Of a stretch of 64,000 bases of DNA, positions 35,683 to 42,110 are shown piece after piece. Origin of the DNA: CAZQGO01 sp964593065 (GTDB taxonomy: Bacteria > Oederibacteriota > JAAXVQ01); contig CAZQGO010000007.1 of assembly GCA_964593065.1 (NCBI GenBank), positions 1 to 64,000 of the forward strand, given 5' to 3'. Both the position numbers and the translations under genes were made by a program. The notes under the pieces were generated by a model, which saw only the letters and a list, made by a program, of their open reading frames with translations, had not been told where the DNA came from and ran no database searches. The stretch's first letter is position 1. Each line of letters opens with the position of its first letter.

Positions 35683-35996
35683 GGCTTTTTATCCTCCGGC
35701 TTTTTTAGTCCCGTACTGTCGCCGTTTTTGGAAATCCTGGTCATTTTAACCTTAAGTGATTGTAAACTACAAGGCCATAAATGTCCAAGGCCCCGCTAGA
35801 ATACCCCGGGGCCTTGGTGAAAGGGGCTTCTCCCCCGGGGAGTCGTCGGCTCGCGCGCGTTTCCACGGCCGCCGTTCATTCCGGGCTGGCGGAAAAGTTG
35901 GTCGGGGCGAGAGGATTTGAACCTCACGCCTTCGTCGCGGAGTCTATCCTTTGCGTTTCGAGGACCTTCGCGTAGCGAAGGACCGCAGAGCTTAGG
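35683..35996. other. Intergenic region left of the tRNA repeats
   Basis: No gene. It contains a GC stem-loop at about 35787-35816 (AAGGCCCCG / CGGGGCCTT), the tRNA-Pro-like fragment at 35899-35925 and a perfect 7-bp hairpin CCTTCGC / GCGAAGG at 35965-35981 (loop GTA). Confidence 0.6.
35899..35925 (-). pseudogene. 3' fragment of a tRNA (tRNA-Pro-like)
   Basis: The minus strand reads as a T-stem/loop (GAGG TTCAAAT CCTC) followed by acceptor strand CGCCCCG, discriminator A and CCA. The acceptor sequence and T-arm look like bacterial tRNA-Pro (5' strand would be CGGGGCG). No matching 5' half or anticodon arm occurs upstream, so only the 3' 27 nt remain. Confidence 0.6.
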
Positions 35997-36181
35997 ACTC
36001 CCCAAAGGGGGATTCCCCCTCCGGCGCCCTGAACCGTGAAGGTTCAGGGCTGCCTCCCCCTCTTTGTCGGGGGATACTCCCCCGACTCCCCCTCGTGTCC
36101 TAAATGAAAACGCCGAAGGGCGCTTTCCCTCCGGCGTGGTCTTGGTTTTGGTAGCGGAGCAGGGACTCGAACCCCGGACAC
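35997..36181. repeat. 185-bp direct repeat, copy 1
   Basis: Identical over 185 bp to 36190-36374 by base-by-base reading, with 8 bp (36182-36189) between the copies. Each unit contains, on the minus strand, the last 33 nt of the tRNA(CAT) gene with CCA, its terminator-like stem, a 9-bp stem GTCGGGGGA / TCCCCCGAC, a 10-bp stem GCCCTGAACC / GGTTCAGGGC and further G/C-run palindromes. It is very rich in secondary structure. No open reading frame of interest. Confidence 0.95.
36149..36181 (-). pseudogene. Duplicated 3' end of tRNA(CAT)
   Basis: 33 nt identical to the 3' end (variable-loop edge, T-arm, acceptor strand, CCA) of the intact tRNA at 36342-36418. The sequence then diverges exactly where the 185-bp repeat ends, so the anticodon and D-arms are missing. 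Confidence 0.9.
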
Positions 36182-36189
36182 GTCGCTTC

Positions 36190-36374
36190 ACTCCCCAAAG
36201 GGGGATTCCCCCTCCGGCGCCCTGAACCGTGAAGGTTCAGGGCTGCCTCCCCCTCTTTGTCGGGGGATACTCCCCCGACTCCCCCTCGTGTCCTAAATGA
36301 AAACGCCGAAGGGCGCTTTCCCTCCGGCGTGGTCTTGGTTTTGGTAGCGGAGCAGGGACTCGAACCCCGGACAC
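36190..36374. repeat. 185-bp direct repeat, copy 2
   Basis: Second identical copy. Its right end lies inside the intact tRNA gene, at the T-arm side of the variable loop (GTGTC). Copy 1 carries the same tRNA end without the rest of the gene. The arrangement fits a tandem duplication or insertion of a unit that uses the tRNA 3' end as junction. Confidence 0.95.
36298..36330 (-). terminator. Intrinsic terminator of the tRNA gene
   Basis: Minus strand: an 11-bp stem beginning ACGCCGGAGGG and closing CCCTTCGGCGT (one mismatch), followed by TTTTCATTT, 12 nt after the tRNA CCA end. A second copy lies in repeat copy 1. Confidence 0.7.
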
Positions 36375-36418
36375 TACGGGTATGAACCGTATGCTCTAAC
36401 CAACTGAGCTACTCCGCC
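36342..36418 (-). tRNA. tRNA with CAT anticodon (elongator Met, or Ile2 if lysidinylated)
   Basis: 77 nt with encoded CCA. Acceptor stem GGCGGAG / CTCCGCT (one G-U), D-arm GCTC...GAGC, anticodon stem TACGG / CCGTA with loop TTCATAC (anticodon CAT), T-arm CGGGG TTCGAGT CCCTG. G1-T72 pairing and no triple-GC anticodon stem exclude initiator tRNA. Elongator tRNA-Met is most likely. tRNA-Ile2, a TilS substrate, cannot be excluded by eye. Confidence 0.95.
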
Positions 36419-36460
36419 GAAAACCCGACTCCCAAACGTTTTTCCGGGCTATTTTGATTG

Positions 36461-36490
36461 ACGATACCACAGGGCCAAATCAAAAGGCAA
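36461..36490 (-). promoter_or_regulatory. Sigma-70-type promoter of the tRNA gene
   Basis: Minus strand: TTGCCT (36485-36490), 18-bp spacer, TATCGT (36461-36466), about 40 nt upstream of the tRNA 5' end. Confidence 0.45.
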
Positions 36491-36512
36491 GCGTTTTTGA
36501 GGTTGCTCTCCG

Positions 36513-37079
36513 TCACGGGGCGGAGTGCAGCCACACGTCGGGCCCCATGACTGTCAGGGTCCAGTCCTGCAGGCGGGAACTCAAGGCCAATTGCCGGATT
36601 TCCGCGTACGGCATCGCCGCGGCGCGCTGCCGGTAGAGGGCCCTCAGCTTCGGATGGCCGGCGGCGACCAGCAGGGTTTCCAGGCCCGCAGCCTCGCGCC
36701 TCAGGTCCCCGATCAGGACAATCCCTCCCAGCTTCAGCACCCGGGAGATTTCATCCACAACCGCCAGGGGACGCGGCCAGGCATGCAGGCCGCCGTAGGA
36801 TATCACGCCGTCCACGCTGCGGTCGGGCAAGGGCAGGCATGTCAGGTCACTGTCAGGATACTTCACGCGGGGTCCCAAGTTCCATTTGCCTGCTTGGGCT
36901 TCCGCCGCCGTCCGCTCGTCCGGGGAGTACCCGCAGCCCACCATCTCCAGTTCCGGGGCCCGGCGCAATAATTCCAACCCCGGCCAAAAACGGCCGGGGC
37001 CCGCTTCCAGAAGAAGGCCGCAGATCAGGTGCCGCTGGCGCGCCAAGGCTTGCATGCGTGGCAGACTGTGGCGAAACAT
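36513..37079 (-). CDS. SAM-dependent methyltransferase (class I, Methyltransf_11-like)
   Basis: 188 aa. Motif I is 'LICGLLLEAGPGRFWPG' with a degenerate glycine loop. Motif II is represented by 'EMVGCGYSPDERTAAEA', and 'LPDRSVDGVISYGGLHAW' plus 'RVLKLGGIVLIGDLRRE' match the later motifs. Acceptor substrate unknown. It lies between the tRNA and the PilZ gene at the tail of the regulatory cluster. A 160-bp gap separates it from the PilZ gene. Confidence 0.7.
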   Translation of the reverse strand: MFRHSLPRMQALARQRHLICGLLLEAGPGRFWPGLELLRRAPELEMVGCGYSPDERTAAEAQAGKWNLGPRVKYPDSDLTCLPLPDRSVDGVISYGGLHAWPRPLAVVDEISRVLKLGGIVLIGDLRREAAGLETLLVAAGHPKLRALYRQRAAAMPYAEIRQLALSSRLQDWTLTVMGPDVWLHSAP

Positions 37080-37240
37080 CTCATTCCTCCTGGGCGGACA
37101 CGCGCCGCGGGCTCGGGATCGGGGTCCCGGGAATCAAACGAAGGATTTTTCCCCGGACGCGCCTGCGGCCGGTCAAGCGGCCGTGCTTTTGGGACAATCT
37201 CGGCGGAAATCCTAAACAGTTGGGGGGTGAATATTTCGGA

Positions 37241-37567
37241 TTAAAGGATCTTGAGTACATCCAGTCGGATATCCTGGAACATGACGCCGCACGTCAACGT
37301 GGTATCGGTGCCTTGCGGTTGGCACCAGACGACCGTGCCTCGGGAATTGAACACCTTCTCTCCGCTTTTGGCGGGAATGTAAAGAACGATGTCCAGGGCC
37401 GTCCCGGTGCGCAACGGCTCCATGGACCGCATCCTCACGCCCCCCGCCGACACATCGTAGGTCCGGGTCCAGCATAAACCGCCGCCGAGCCGCCGGTAGG
37501 CGACCGGAACTTGAATTTCATTTCGGCGAAAACGACGACGGTTGATCCACGAACCCATCTCTGCCAC
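37241..37567 (-). CDS. Single-domain PilZ protein
   Basis: 108 aa with both c-di-GMP motifs: 'NRRRFRRNEIQVPVAYR' (RxxxR) and 'YDVSAGGVRM' (DxSxGG). Third lone PilZ protein of the window, here beside a CheY-like receiver and the sigma factor, which hints at a role in motility or surface behaviour (inference from neighbourhood only). Confidence 0.8.
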   Translation of the reverse strand: MAEMGSWINRRRFRRNEIQVPVAYRRLGGGLCWTRTYDVSAGGVRMRSMEPLRTGTALDIVLYIPAKSGEKVFNSRGTVVWCQPQGTDTTLTCGVMFQDIRLDVLKIL

Positions 37568-37644
37568 CTTTTAGATCCGAAAGGTTCTTCCGCAAGATGC
37601 GGCGCCAGGAATCTTTTTTCTCTATGCGCGCCCGCGGCGCAGGG

Positions 37645-38025
37645 CTAATGATGGACGCGGTGTAGAATATCACTGACGAAATCGGCCAATTCAAAGGGGT
37701 CGAAAGGTTTGACGACATACCCGTCGGCTTTCAGGTTGAAACCCTGTTCGATGTCGGGTTGCTTGTCCTTGGCGGTAATGAAAACCACGGGAATGTTCTT
37801 GGTTTCTTCCTGAGCCTTGAGGGTCTGGCATATTTCATAGCCGTCGAAAAGCGGCATCATGATATCCAGCAGAATGAGGTCCGGGTGTTCCTGGTATACT
37901 TTGGCCAAGGCTTCCTGCCCGTTGCCTGCCCCGACGACCTCAAAACCTTTACGGCGAAATCCTTCCTGCAATAACTCAATGATATCCGGATGGTCATCCA
38001 CCACCAGGATTTTTTCTCCGGCCAT
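37645..38025 (-). CDS. CheY-like single-domain response regulator
   Basis: 126 aa with all receiver residues: the acidic pair in 'KILVVDDHPD', phospho-acceptor Asp in 'DLILLDIMMPLFDG', switch Thr in 'VVFITAKDK' and Lys in 'GYVVKPFDPFEL'. No output domain. ATG 38025 begins the fold directly; the frame extends nine codons upstream. It lies 81 bp downstream of the sigma factor gene. Confidence 0.88.
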   Translation of the reverse strand: MAGEKILVVDDHPDIIELLQEGFRRKGFEVVGAGNGQEALAKVYQEHPDLILLDIMMPLFDGYEICQTLKAQEETKNIPVVFITAKDKQPDIEQGFNLKADGYVVKPFDPFELADFVSDILHRVHH

Positions 38026-38106
38026 GACCCGAATTCCGCCTCTCCGCCCCATTTCGGGAAAACCTTGTAACTATAACACTTTTTAGGAGACGGTGCAAGA
38101 GTATTT

Positions 38107-38889
38107 TCAGAGGCGTATGCGGTCCTGGCGCAGGCTTTTCATTCCGGCGCGAAGATGGGTGATGGCTTGGGAATGAATTTGACACACGCGCGACTCCGTG
38201 ACGTCCAGCACGGCGGCGATTTCTTTCATACTCAATTCTTCGTAATAATAAAGGGTCAACACCAGTCTTTGCTTTTCAGGGAGTTTTTCAATCAACTCGG
38301 CCAGCAGGTCCCTCCATTCCTGGACGGACACCGCATGGAGTGCATCGGGCTGGTTCCGGGACAACACGGCATGGTAGGCGGGCAGGATGTCGGCGCGATG
38401 GTCCGGGTGATCGAGCAGCTCTTCCAGGGAAACCACCGGGGGCACAAGGGTTTCGGTCAGCAGGTCGTGGTACTCTTCCAGGCTCAAGCCAAGATGCTTG
38501 GCTAAGTCCTCCTCCGTCGGCGTACGCGTGCGTTTCCGGGCCACGGTTTCGAACGCCTTTTCCAGCTGGCGGTTTTTTTGGCGGATGGACCGCGGCACCC
38601 AGTCCAGAGCGCGCACCTCGTCCAGCACCGCTCCCCGGATGCGAAAAAAGGCGTAGGTGGAAAACTTCTTCCCGAGCCGGTGATTGTATTTTTCCAGGGC
38701 GTCGATCAGGCCCAGAATTCCCGCTCCGACGAGATCCTCGGTTGACAAGCCAACCGGGCCGGCCGCCAGTGCCATGCGATCCACAACGAAGTAGACCAGC
38801 GGGAGGTTCTTCTCCAACAGTCGCTCGCGCGCCACCATGTCCCTGGACTGCCGGTAACGTTCCCACAGGGCCCAATCGTCGTCCGCCAT
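38107..38889 (-). CDS. fliA: RNA polymerase sigma factor of the FliA/WhiG (sigma-28) family
   Basis: 260 aa, normal length. Region 2 ('NLPLVYFVVDRMALAAGPVGLSTEDLVGAG' area, residues about 28-57; 'GKKFSTYAFFRIRGAVLDEVR'), region 3 ('TPTEEDLAKHLGLSLEEYHDLL') and region 4 ('LPEKQRLVLTLYYYEELSMKEIA', 'VTESRVCQIHSQA') are all present. 'RALDWVPRSIR' is a FliA/WhiG signature. It directs transcription from TAAA-N15-GCCGATAA promoters, and one good match precedes the flgM-like gene nearby. It follows the NtrC-type gene by 12 bp. WhiG-like roles other than motility are possible. Confidence 0.9.
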   Translation of the reverse strand: MADDDWALWERYRQSRDMVARERLLEKNLPLVYFVVDRMALAAGPVGLSTEDLVGAGILGLIDALEKYNHRLGKKFSTYAFFRIRGAVLDEVRALDWVPRSIRQKNRQLEKAFETVARKRTRTPTEEDLAKHLGLSLEEYHDLLTETLVPPVVSLEELLDHPDHRADILPAYHAVLSRNQPDALHAVSVQEWRDLLAELIEKLPEKQRLVLTLYYYEELSMKEIAAVLDVTESRVCQIHSQAITHLRAGMKSLRQDRIRL

Positions 38890-38901
38890 TTTTCCTCCTC
38901 C

Positions 38902-40269
38902 TTATATCCCGAGCTCCTTCATTTTGTTGAAGAGTGTTTTGTAATTGATTTTCAGCAGCCGGGCGGCCTGTGCCTTGTTCCAGCGGGTTTTGGCCAGTGC
39001 CCGCAGGATGGTTTCCCTCTCCAGGCGCCGCGAGGCTTCCTGCCGGATTCGCTTTAATGAACGCGTTTCCGCAGCCGGGTTGGGCGAATCCTGCGCCGTG
39101 AAGCCGTAGCCCGCCGCCAGCAGGTCCGCCGGCAGATGCGGGGTTTCGATGCGCCGATTGGCCAGGATGGCGGCGCGCCGGATCGCGTTCCGGAGTTCGC
39201 GCACGTTTCCAGGCCAGGCGTAGGCATGAAAAATCTCCCAAACCGCGGGGGCGAAGCCCTCCAGGTTTTTCCCGAATTCATGATTGCACTGAGCCAGGAA
39301 GTACCGCGCCAAAAGGTCCAGGTCGGCTCCCCGGTCCCGCAGGGGCGGCAGCTGGATTTCAAACTCATTCATCCGGTGATAGAGTTCCTCCCGAAAATTT
39401 CCGGTCTGAATGATTTTTTCCAGGTCGCTGTTGGTGGCCGTGATCAGCCTGGTCCGGAGCGTAATTTCCTCCCGCCCGCCCAGCCGTTGAAACCGGCGTT
39501 CCTGCAGAACCCGCAGCAGCTTGGCCTGCACGGTCAGCGGCAGATTTCCGATTTCGTCCAAAAAAAGAGTCCCGCTCTGCGCCGCTTCAAACCGGCCGGG
39601 TTTGGCGGCGTACGCATCCGTGAAGGCCCCGCGTTCGTAGCCGAAAAGTTCGGCCTCCACCAGGGCGACCGGCAAGGCGCTGCAGTCCACGGAAATGAAA
39701 GCCTGACCCGCGCGGGGGCTGAGCTGGTGAATGTACCGGGCGATCATTTCCTTGCCCGTGCCGCTTTCGCCCCGGAGCAGCACGCTCACCTCGAAAGGAG
39801 CGATCCGCTCCACCCATTCCATCGCCTTTTGCATGGCTGCATCGACCCACACCGGCTGCTCCATGGCAGGCCGTGGCGGCCCGGCATCGCCGCGTACATC
39901 CCGGCGGATGGAGTGCGCCTCCTGCAGGGAAGTCAGCAACTGGTCCGAATCGATGGGTTTCAGGAGAAAATCGCTGGCTCCCAGTTTCATGGCTGCCACG
40001 GCTTTCTCCAGCGCATGGTCCGGCGAAATGACCACCACGGGCAGGCGGCTGTGCGCCTTGCGGATGGTTTGCAGGAGTTGCATGCCTCTGCCGTTGGGAA
40101 GGGAAAGGTCCAAAAGAATGATTTGCGGGTCGAGTTCTCGGATTAAATCGAGAATTTCATCGCCGCTGGAGTGAAAATTGATTTTAAAACCCTGCGGGAG
40201 CAGCAATTTTTCCAATGAATTGCAAATATCAGGTTCATTATTTAGAATCAATATTTTTTTATCCATCAT
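38902..40269 (-). CDS. Sigma-54-dependent NtrC-family regulator with atypical receiver
   Basis: 455 aa: receiver (residues about 3-118), AAA+ sigma-54 interaction domain (about 140-370) and a Fis-type HTH at the C-terminus ('WNKAQAARLLKINYKTLFNKM'). Walker A is 'GESGTGKEMIARYIH' and Walker B 'GTLFLDEIGNLP'. The sigma-54 contact loop reads GAFTDA instead of GAFTGA. In the receiver the usual acidic pair is Asn-Asn ('ILILNNEPDIC'), although the phospho-acceptor Asp ('IILLDLSLPNGRG'), Ser and Lys remain. No Shine-Dalgarno precedes the tandem ATGs. It sits between flgM-like and fliA genes. Confidence 0.9.
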   Translation of the reverse strand: MMDKKILILNNEPDICNSLEKLLLPQGFKINFHSSGDEILDLIRELDPQIILLDLSLPNGRGMQLLQTIRKAHSRLPVVVISPDHALEKAVAAMKLGASDFLLKPIDSDQLLTSLQEAHSIRRDVRGDAGPPRPAMEQPVWVDAAMQKAMEWVERIAPFEVSVLLRGESGTGKEMIARYIHQLSPRAGQAFISVDCSALPVALVEAELFGYERGAFTDAYAAKPGRFEAAQSGTLFLDEIGNLPLTVQAKLLRVLQERRFQRLGGREEITLRTRLITATNSDLEKIIQTGNFREELYHRMNEFEIQLPPLRDRGADLDLLARYFLAQCNHEFGKNLEGFAPAVWEIFHAYAWPGNVRELRNAIRRAAILANRRIETPHLPADLLAAGYGFTAQDSPNPAAETRSLKRIRQEASRRLERETILRALAKTRWNKAQAARLLKINYKTLFNKMKELGI

Positions 40270-40282
40270 CTAAATAACTATT

Positions 40283-40299
40283 AGCAATTTATATGCCAA
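40283..40299 (-). promoter_or_regulatory. Candidate sigma-54 promoter (-24/-12) of the NtrC-family gene
   Basis: Minus strand TTGGCAT-ATAAA-TTGCT keeps the exact GG-N10-GC spacing and 15 of the consensus positions closely. The start would fall about 12 nt downstream of the -12 element, within a few bases of ATG 40269, so the mRNA would be nearly leaderless, consistent with the lack of a Shine-Dalgarno. It may be fortuitous. Confidence 0.45.
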
Positions 40300-40437
40300 C
40301 GAACATTGAATCCCTCTGGCGGTAAAATATATCTGCACGAATAAATTGATTTAAAACCAAGGGATTTACAGGACAAACGGCTTGAAGATTATTAATCTCT
40401 AATTGATTACTAAGGAGTCATGGTCAGGCTAGGGAAA

Positions 40438-40812
40438 TTATTCCATGCCATCGGAATTCCTTTGCGGATTTATGGCAAACCATTTATCTACCAGCATTTT
40501 TCCGGAAACATGATATTGGCCTCGCTGTATCTTCGCCTTTAATTCCGCAACGCGGTGGCTGCGGAATCCCCGGGATGGAACAGGCTGAAAGGCCGCAAGC
40601 CCGGCTTGGAGCGGATTGGCTCTCCGTTGAGCTTGCGGTCGCAATGGGTCATGAAAATCAGATATTTCCGCCAAGCGGTCGGAGCTTTTTCCGCCTGACC
40701 GGATCTTTCCAGCGGCCGGCCGGGAAAACCCAAAGGCAAGGCCGGAGACGGGACCGGGGAGGGGGTGTCGCCTGCGCCACAGGCGGTAAGATATCTTTTT
40801 GGCAGGCAGCAT
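40438..40812 (-). CDS. FlgM-like anti-sigma-28 factor
   Basis: 124 aa. The C-terminal part 'RVAELKAKIQRGQYHVSGKM' followed by 'LVDKWF' fits the FlgM consensus (V-x-LK-x-I-x-G-x-Y-x-V/I-...-A-x-K), and 'DRLAEISD' upstream recalls the FlgM D-x-V-x-I-S segment. The N-terminal 45 residues are Arg/Pro-rich and longer than usual. ATG 40812 has a strong AAAGGAG 8 nt upstream, and a sigma-28-type promoter lies about 30 bp further up. Together these make an autoregulated FliA-FlgM pair likely. The family assignment is by eye. Confidence 0.55.
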   Translation of the reverse strand: MLPAKKISYRLWRRRHPLPGPVSGLAFGFSRPAAGKIRSGGKSSDRLAEISDFHDPLRPQAQRRANPLQAGLAAFQPVPSRGFRSHRVAELKAKIQRGQYHVSGKMLVDKWFAINPQRNSDGME

Positions 40813-40841
40813 TTCCCGGACTCCTTTCACCCGCAAAAATA

Positions 40842-40868
40842 GTATCGGGAAGCTGTGGTTGAGGCTTA
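40842..40868 (-). promoter_or_regulatory. Candidate sigma-28 (FliA-type) promoter of the flgM-like gene
   Basis: Minus strand TAAG (40865-40868), exactly 15 bp, CCCGATAC (40842-40849), against the consensus TAAA-N15-GCCGATAA. The predicted start near 40835 gives a 20-nt leader containing AAAGGAG. FlgM genes are classically under sigma-28 control. Confidence 0.6.
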
Positions 40869-40876
40869 AGCGTTTT

Positions 40877-41965
40877 TTAAGTTCGCTGGGGAAGGAGGCA
40901 CAGGCAGTAATGGACGCCGGAGGGTCCGGGGCTTTGCACCTCGATATGTCCGCCCAACTCCTCCAGGACCACTTTGGCGTGGTAGAGCCCGGTCATTCTT
41001 TGTTCGGAGGATTTTCCAAACAGGGGAGCGAACAACTGTTCGCGTTCGGCGCGGCTCAACGGAGCTCCGCTGCAGGACACGCGCACGGCGATTCGATCCG
41101 GATCCGGAACGCGGCAGGTTGTGATGGCCAAATCGCCCCCGCTCGGCACCCGGCGCATGGCCTGCAGCAGCACCTCCAACAAGGCACGGGGCAACTGCTC
41201 CCCGTCCCCGCGCACCCAGGGCAGGTTTTCACCAAAGGCTGTTCGCAGCCGGATGCCCTGGCGCAGGCATTTCCCCCGCACATACGTGCAGACTTCCTCC
41301 AGCATCTGCACGAGATCCATGGACTGGACCGTGATCCGCGGCGGCTGGGCGACCTGCAGTAATTCGCGGATGATATGATCGATCTCGGAAATTTTTTTCA
41401 GCATCTGGTTCAGGGTCTCTTGCGTTTCACCGGGAACCGGAACTTTCCCCTGCAGCAGCTGGGCCTGGGCGTAGAGAATGGACAATGGATTCCGGATTTC
41501 ATGCGCCATGGTCGTCGCCAATTGTCCGATGACCGCCAGCTTTTCGGCCTGCAACAGGCGTTGCCGCGCGTGCAGCAATTCGCTGTTTAAGCGCCGGATG
41601 CGCAGCATGACCTGAACCTTCGCCAGCAGCTCCTCCTCGTCGAAGGGCTTGACCATGTAGTCGTCCACCCCTTTTTCCAGGCTGCGGATTTTACCCTCGC
41701 GGGAATCCACCGCCGTAACCATGATGACGGGCAGGTACGGCTCGGGGCGTTGTTCGCGGATGCGGGCGCACACGGCCAGGCCCGAAATCGCGTTCAGCCG
41801 CTCATCCAAGATGACCAAATCCGGCTGGCGCTTGAGGATCAGGGTCAGGGCCTGCTCCCCGCTGGCCACGGTCTCGACCGTATGGCCGGCCGCCTGCAAA
41901 ATAACCCGATATAACAGCAGAATGTCTTCGTCGTCGTCCACGCAATAAATCAAACCGTTTTCCAT
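40877..41965 (-). CDS. Receiver-histidine kinase hybrid with degenerate ATP-binding domain
   Basis: 362 aa: N-terminal receiver (residues about 5-120, with acidic 'CVDDDED', Asp in 'LVILDERLNAISG', Thr in 'IMVTAVDS' and Lys in 'YMVKPFDEEEL'), a coiled linker, HisKA with the phospho-His in 'TTMAHEIRNPLSI', and a HATPase-like C-terminus. The ATP-site boxes are eroded: the N-box reads 'EVLLQAMRRVPSGG' (Asn to Gln), the G1 DxGxG reads 'VSCSGAPLS', and the G2 GxGxG region reads 'MTGLYHAKVV'. It is probably unable to autophosphorylate in the normal way. ATG 41965 is supported by AGAAGG. It is upstream of flgM-like and NtrC-type genes. Confidence 0.85.
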   Translation of the reverse strand: MENGLIYCVDDDEDILLLYRVILQAAGHTVETVASGEQALTLILKRQPDLVILDERLNAISGLAVCARIREQRPEPYLPVIMVTAVDSREGKIRSLEKGVDDYMVKPFDEEELLAKVQVMLRIRRLNSELLHARQRLLQAEKLAVIGQLATTMAHEIRNPLSILYAQAQLLQGKVPVPGETQETLNQMLKKISEIDHIIRELLQVAQPPRITVQSMDLVQMLEEVCTYVRGKCLRQGIRLRTAFGENLPWVRGDGEQLPRALLEVLLQAMRRVPSGGDLAITTCRVPDPDRIAVRVSCSGAPLSRAEREQLFAPLFGKSSEQRMTGLYHAKVVLEELGGHIEVQSPGPSGVHYCLCLLPQRT

Positions 41966-41993
41966 GCCCCGGCCTTCTTTCGCTTTTTCGCCT

Positions 41994-42022
41994 ATGGTAG
42001 CCCGCCGGGTCCGGATAGGCAA
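41994..42022 (-). promoter_or_regulatory. Sigma-70-type promoter of the receiver-kinase gene
   Basis: Minus strand: TTGCCT (42017-42022), 17-bp spacer, TACCAT (41994-41999), about 20 nt before the start codon. Confidence 0.45.
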
Positions 42023-42049
42023 GTTTTTCCTGGAGCCCCCAAAAGAGCA

Positions 42050-42079
42050 CTGGCAAATCTCCCGGCCGCCGGGTACAAT
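42050..42079 (+). promoter_or_regulatory. Sigma-70-type promoter of the TPR protein gene
   Basis: CTGGCA (42050-42055), 18-bp spacer, TACAAT (42074-42079), about 30 nt before ATG 42111, divergent from the kinase promoter. Confidence 0.45.
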
Positions 42080-42110
42080 AACAGCATTCTGCCCCAAAAA
42101 GGAGGACGAC

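Noticed and set aside
35796..36191. 131-aa minus-strand frame across the tRNA fragments and repeat copy 1
   Set aside because: It translates tRNA 3' ends and palindromes, giving the typical spurious 'GVRFKSSRPDQ' sequence. No ribosome-binding site or family.
35997..36374. CRISPR-like repeat-spacer array
   Set aside because: Only two units of 185 bp with an 8-bp interval and tRNA content; no cas genes in the window.
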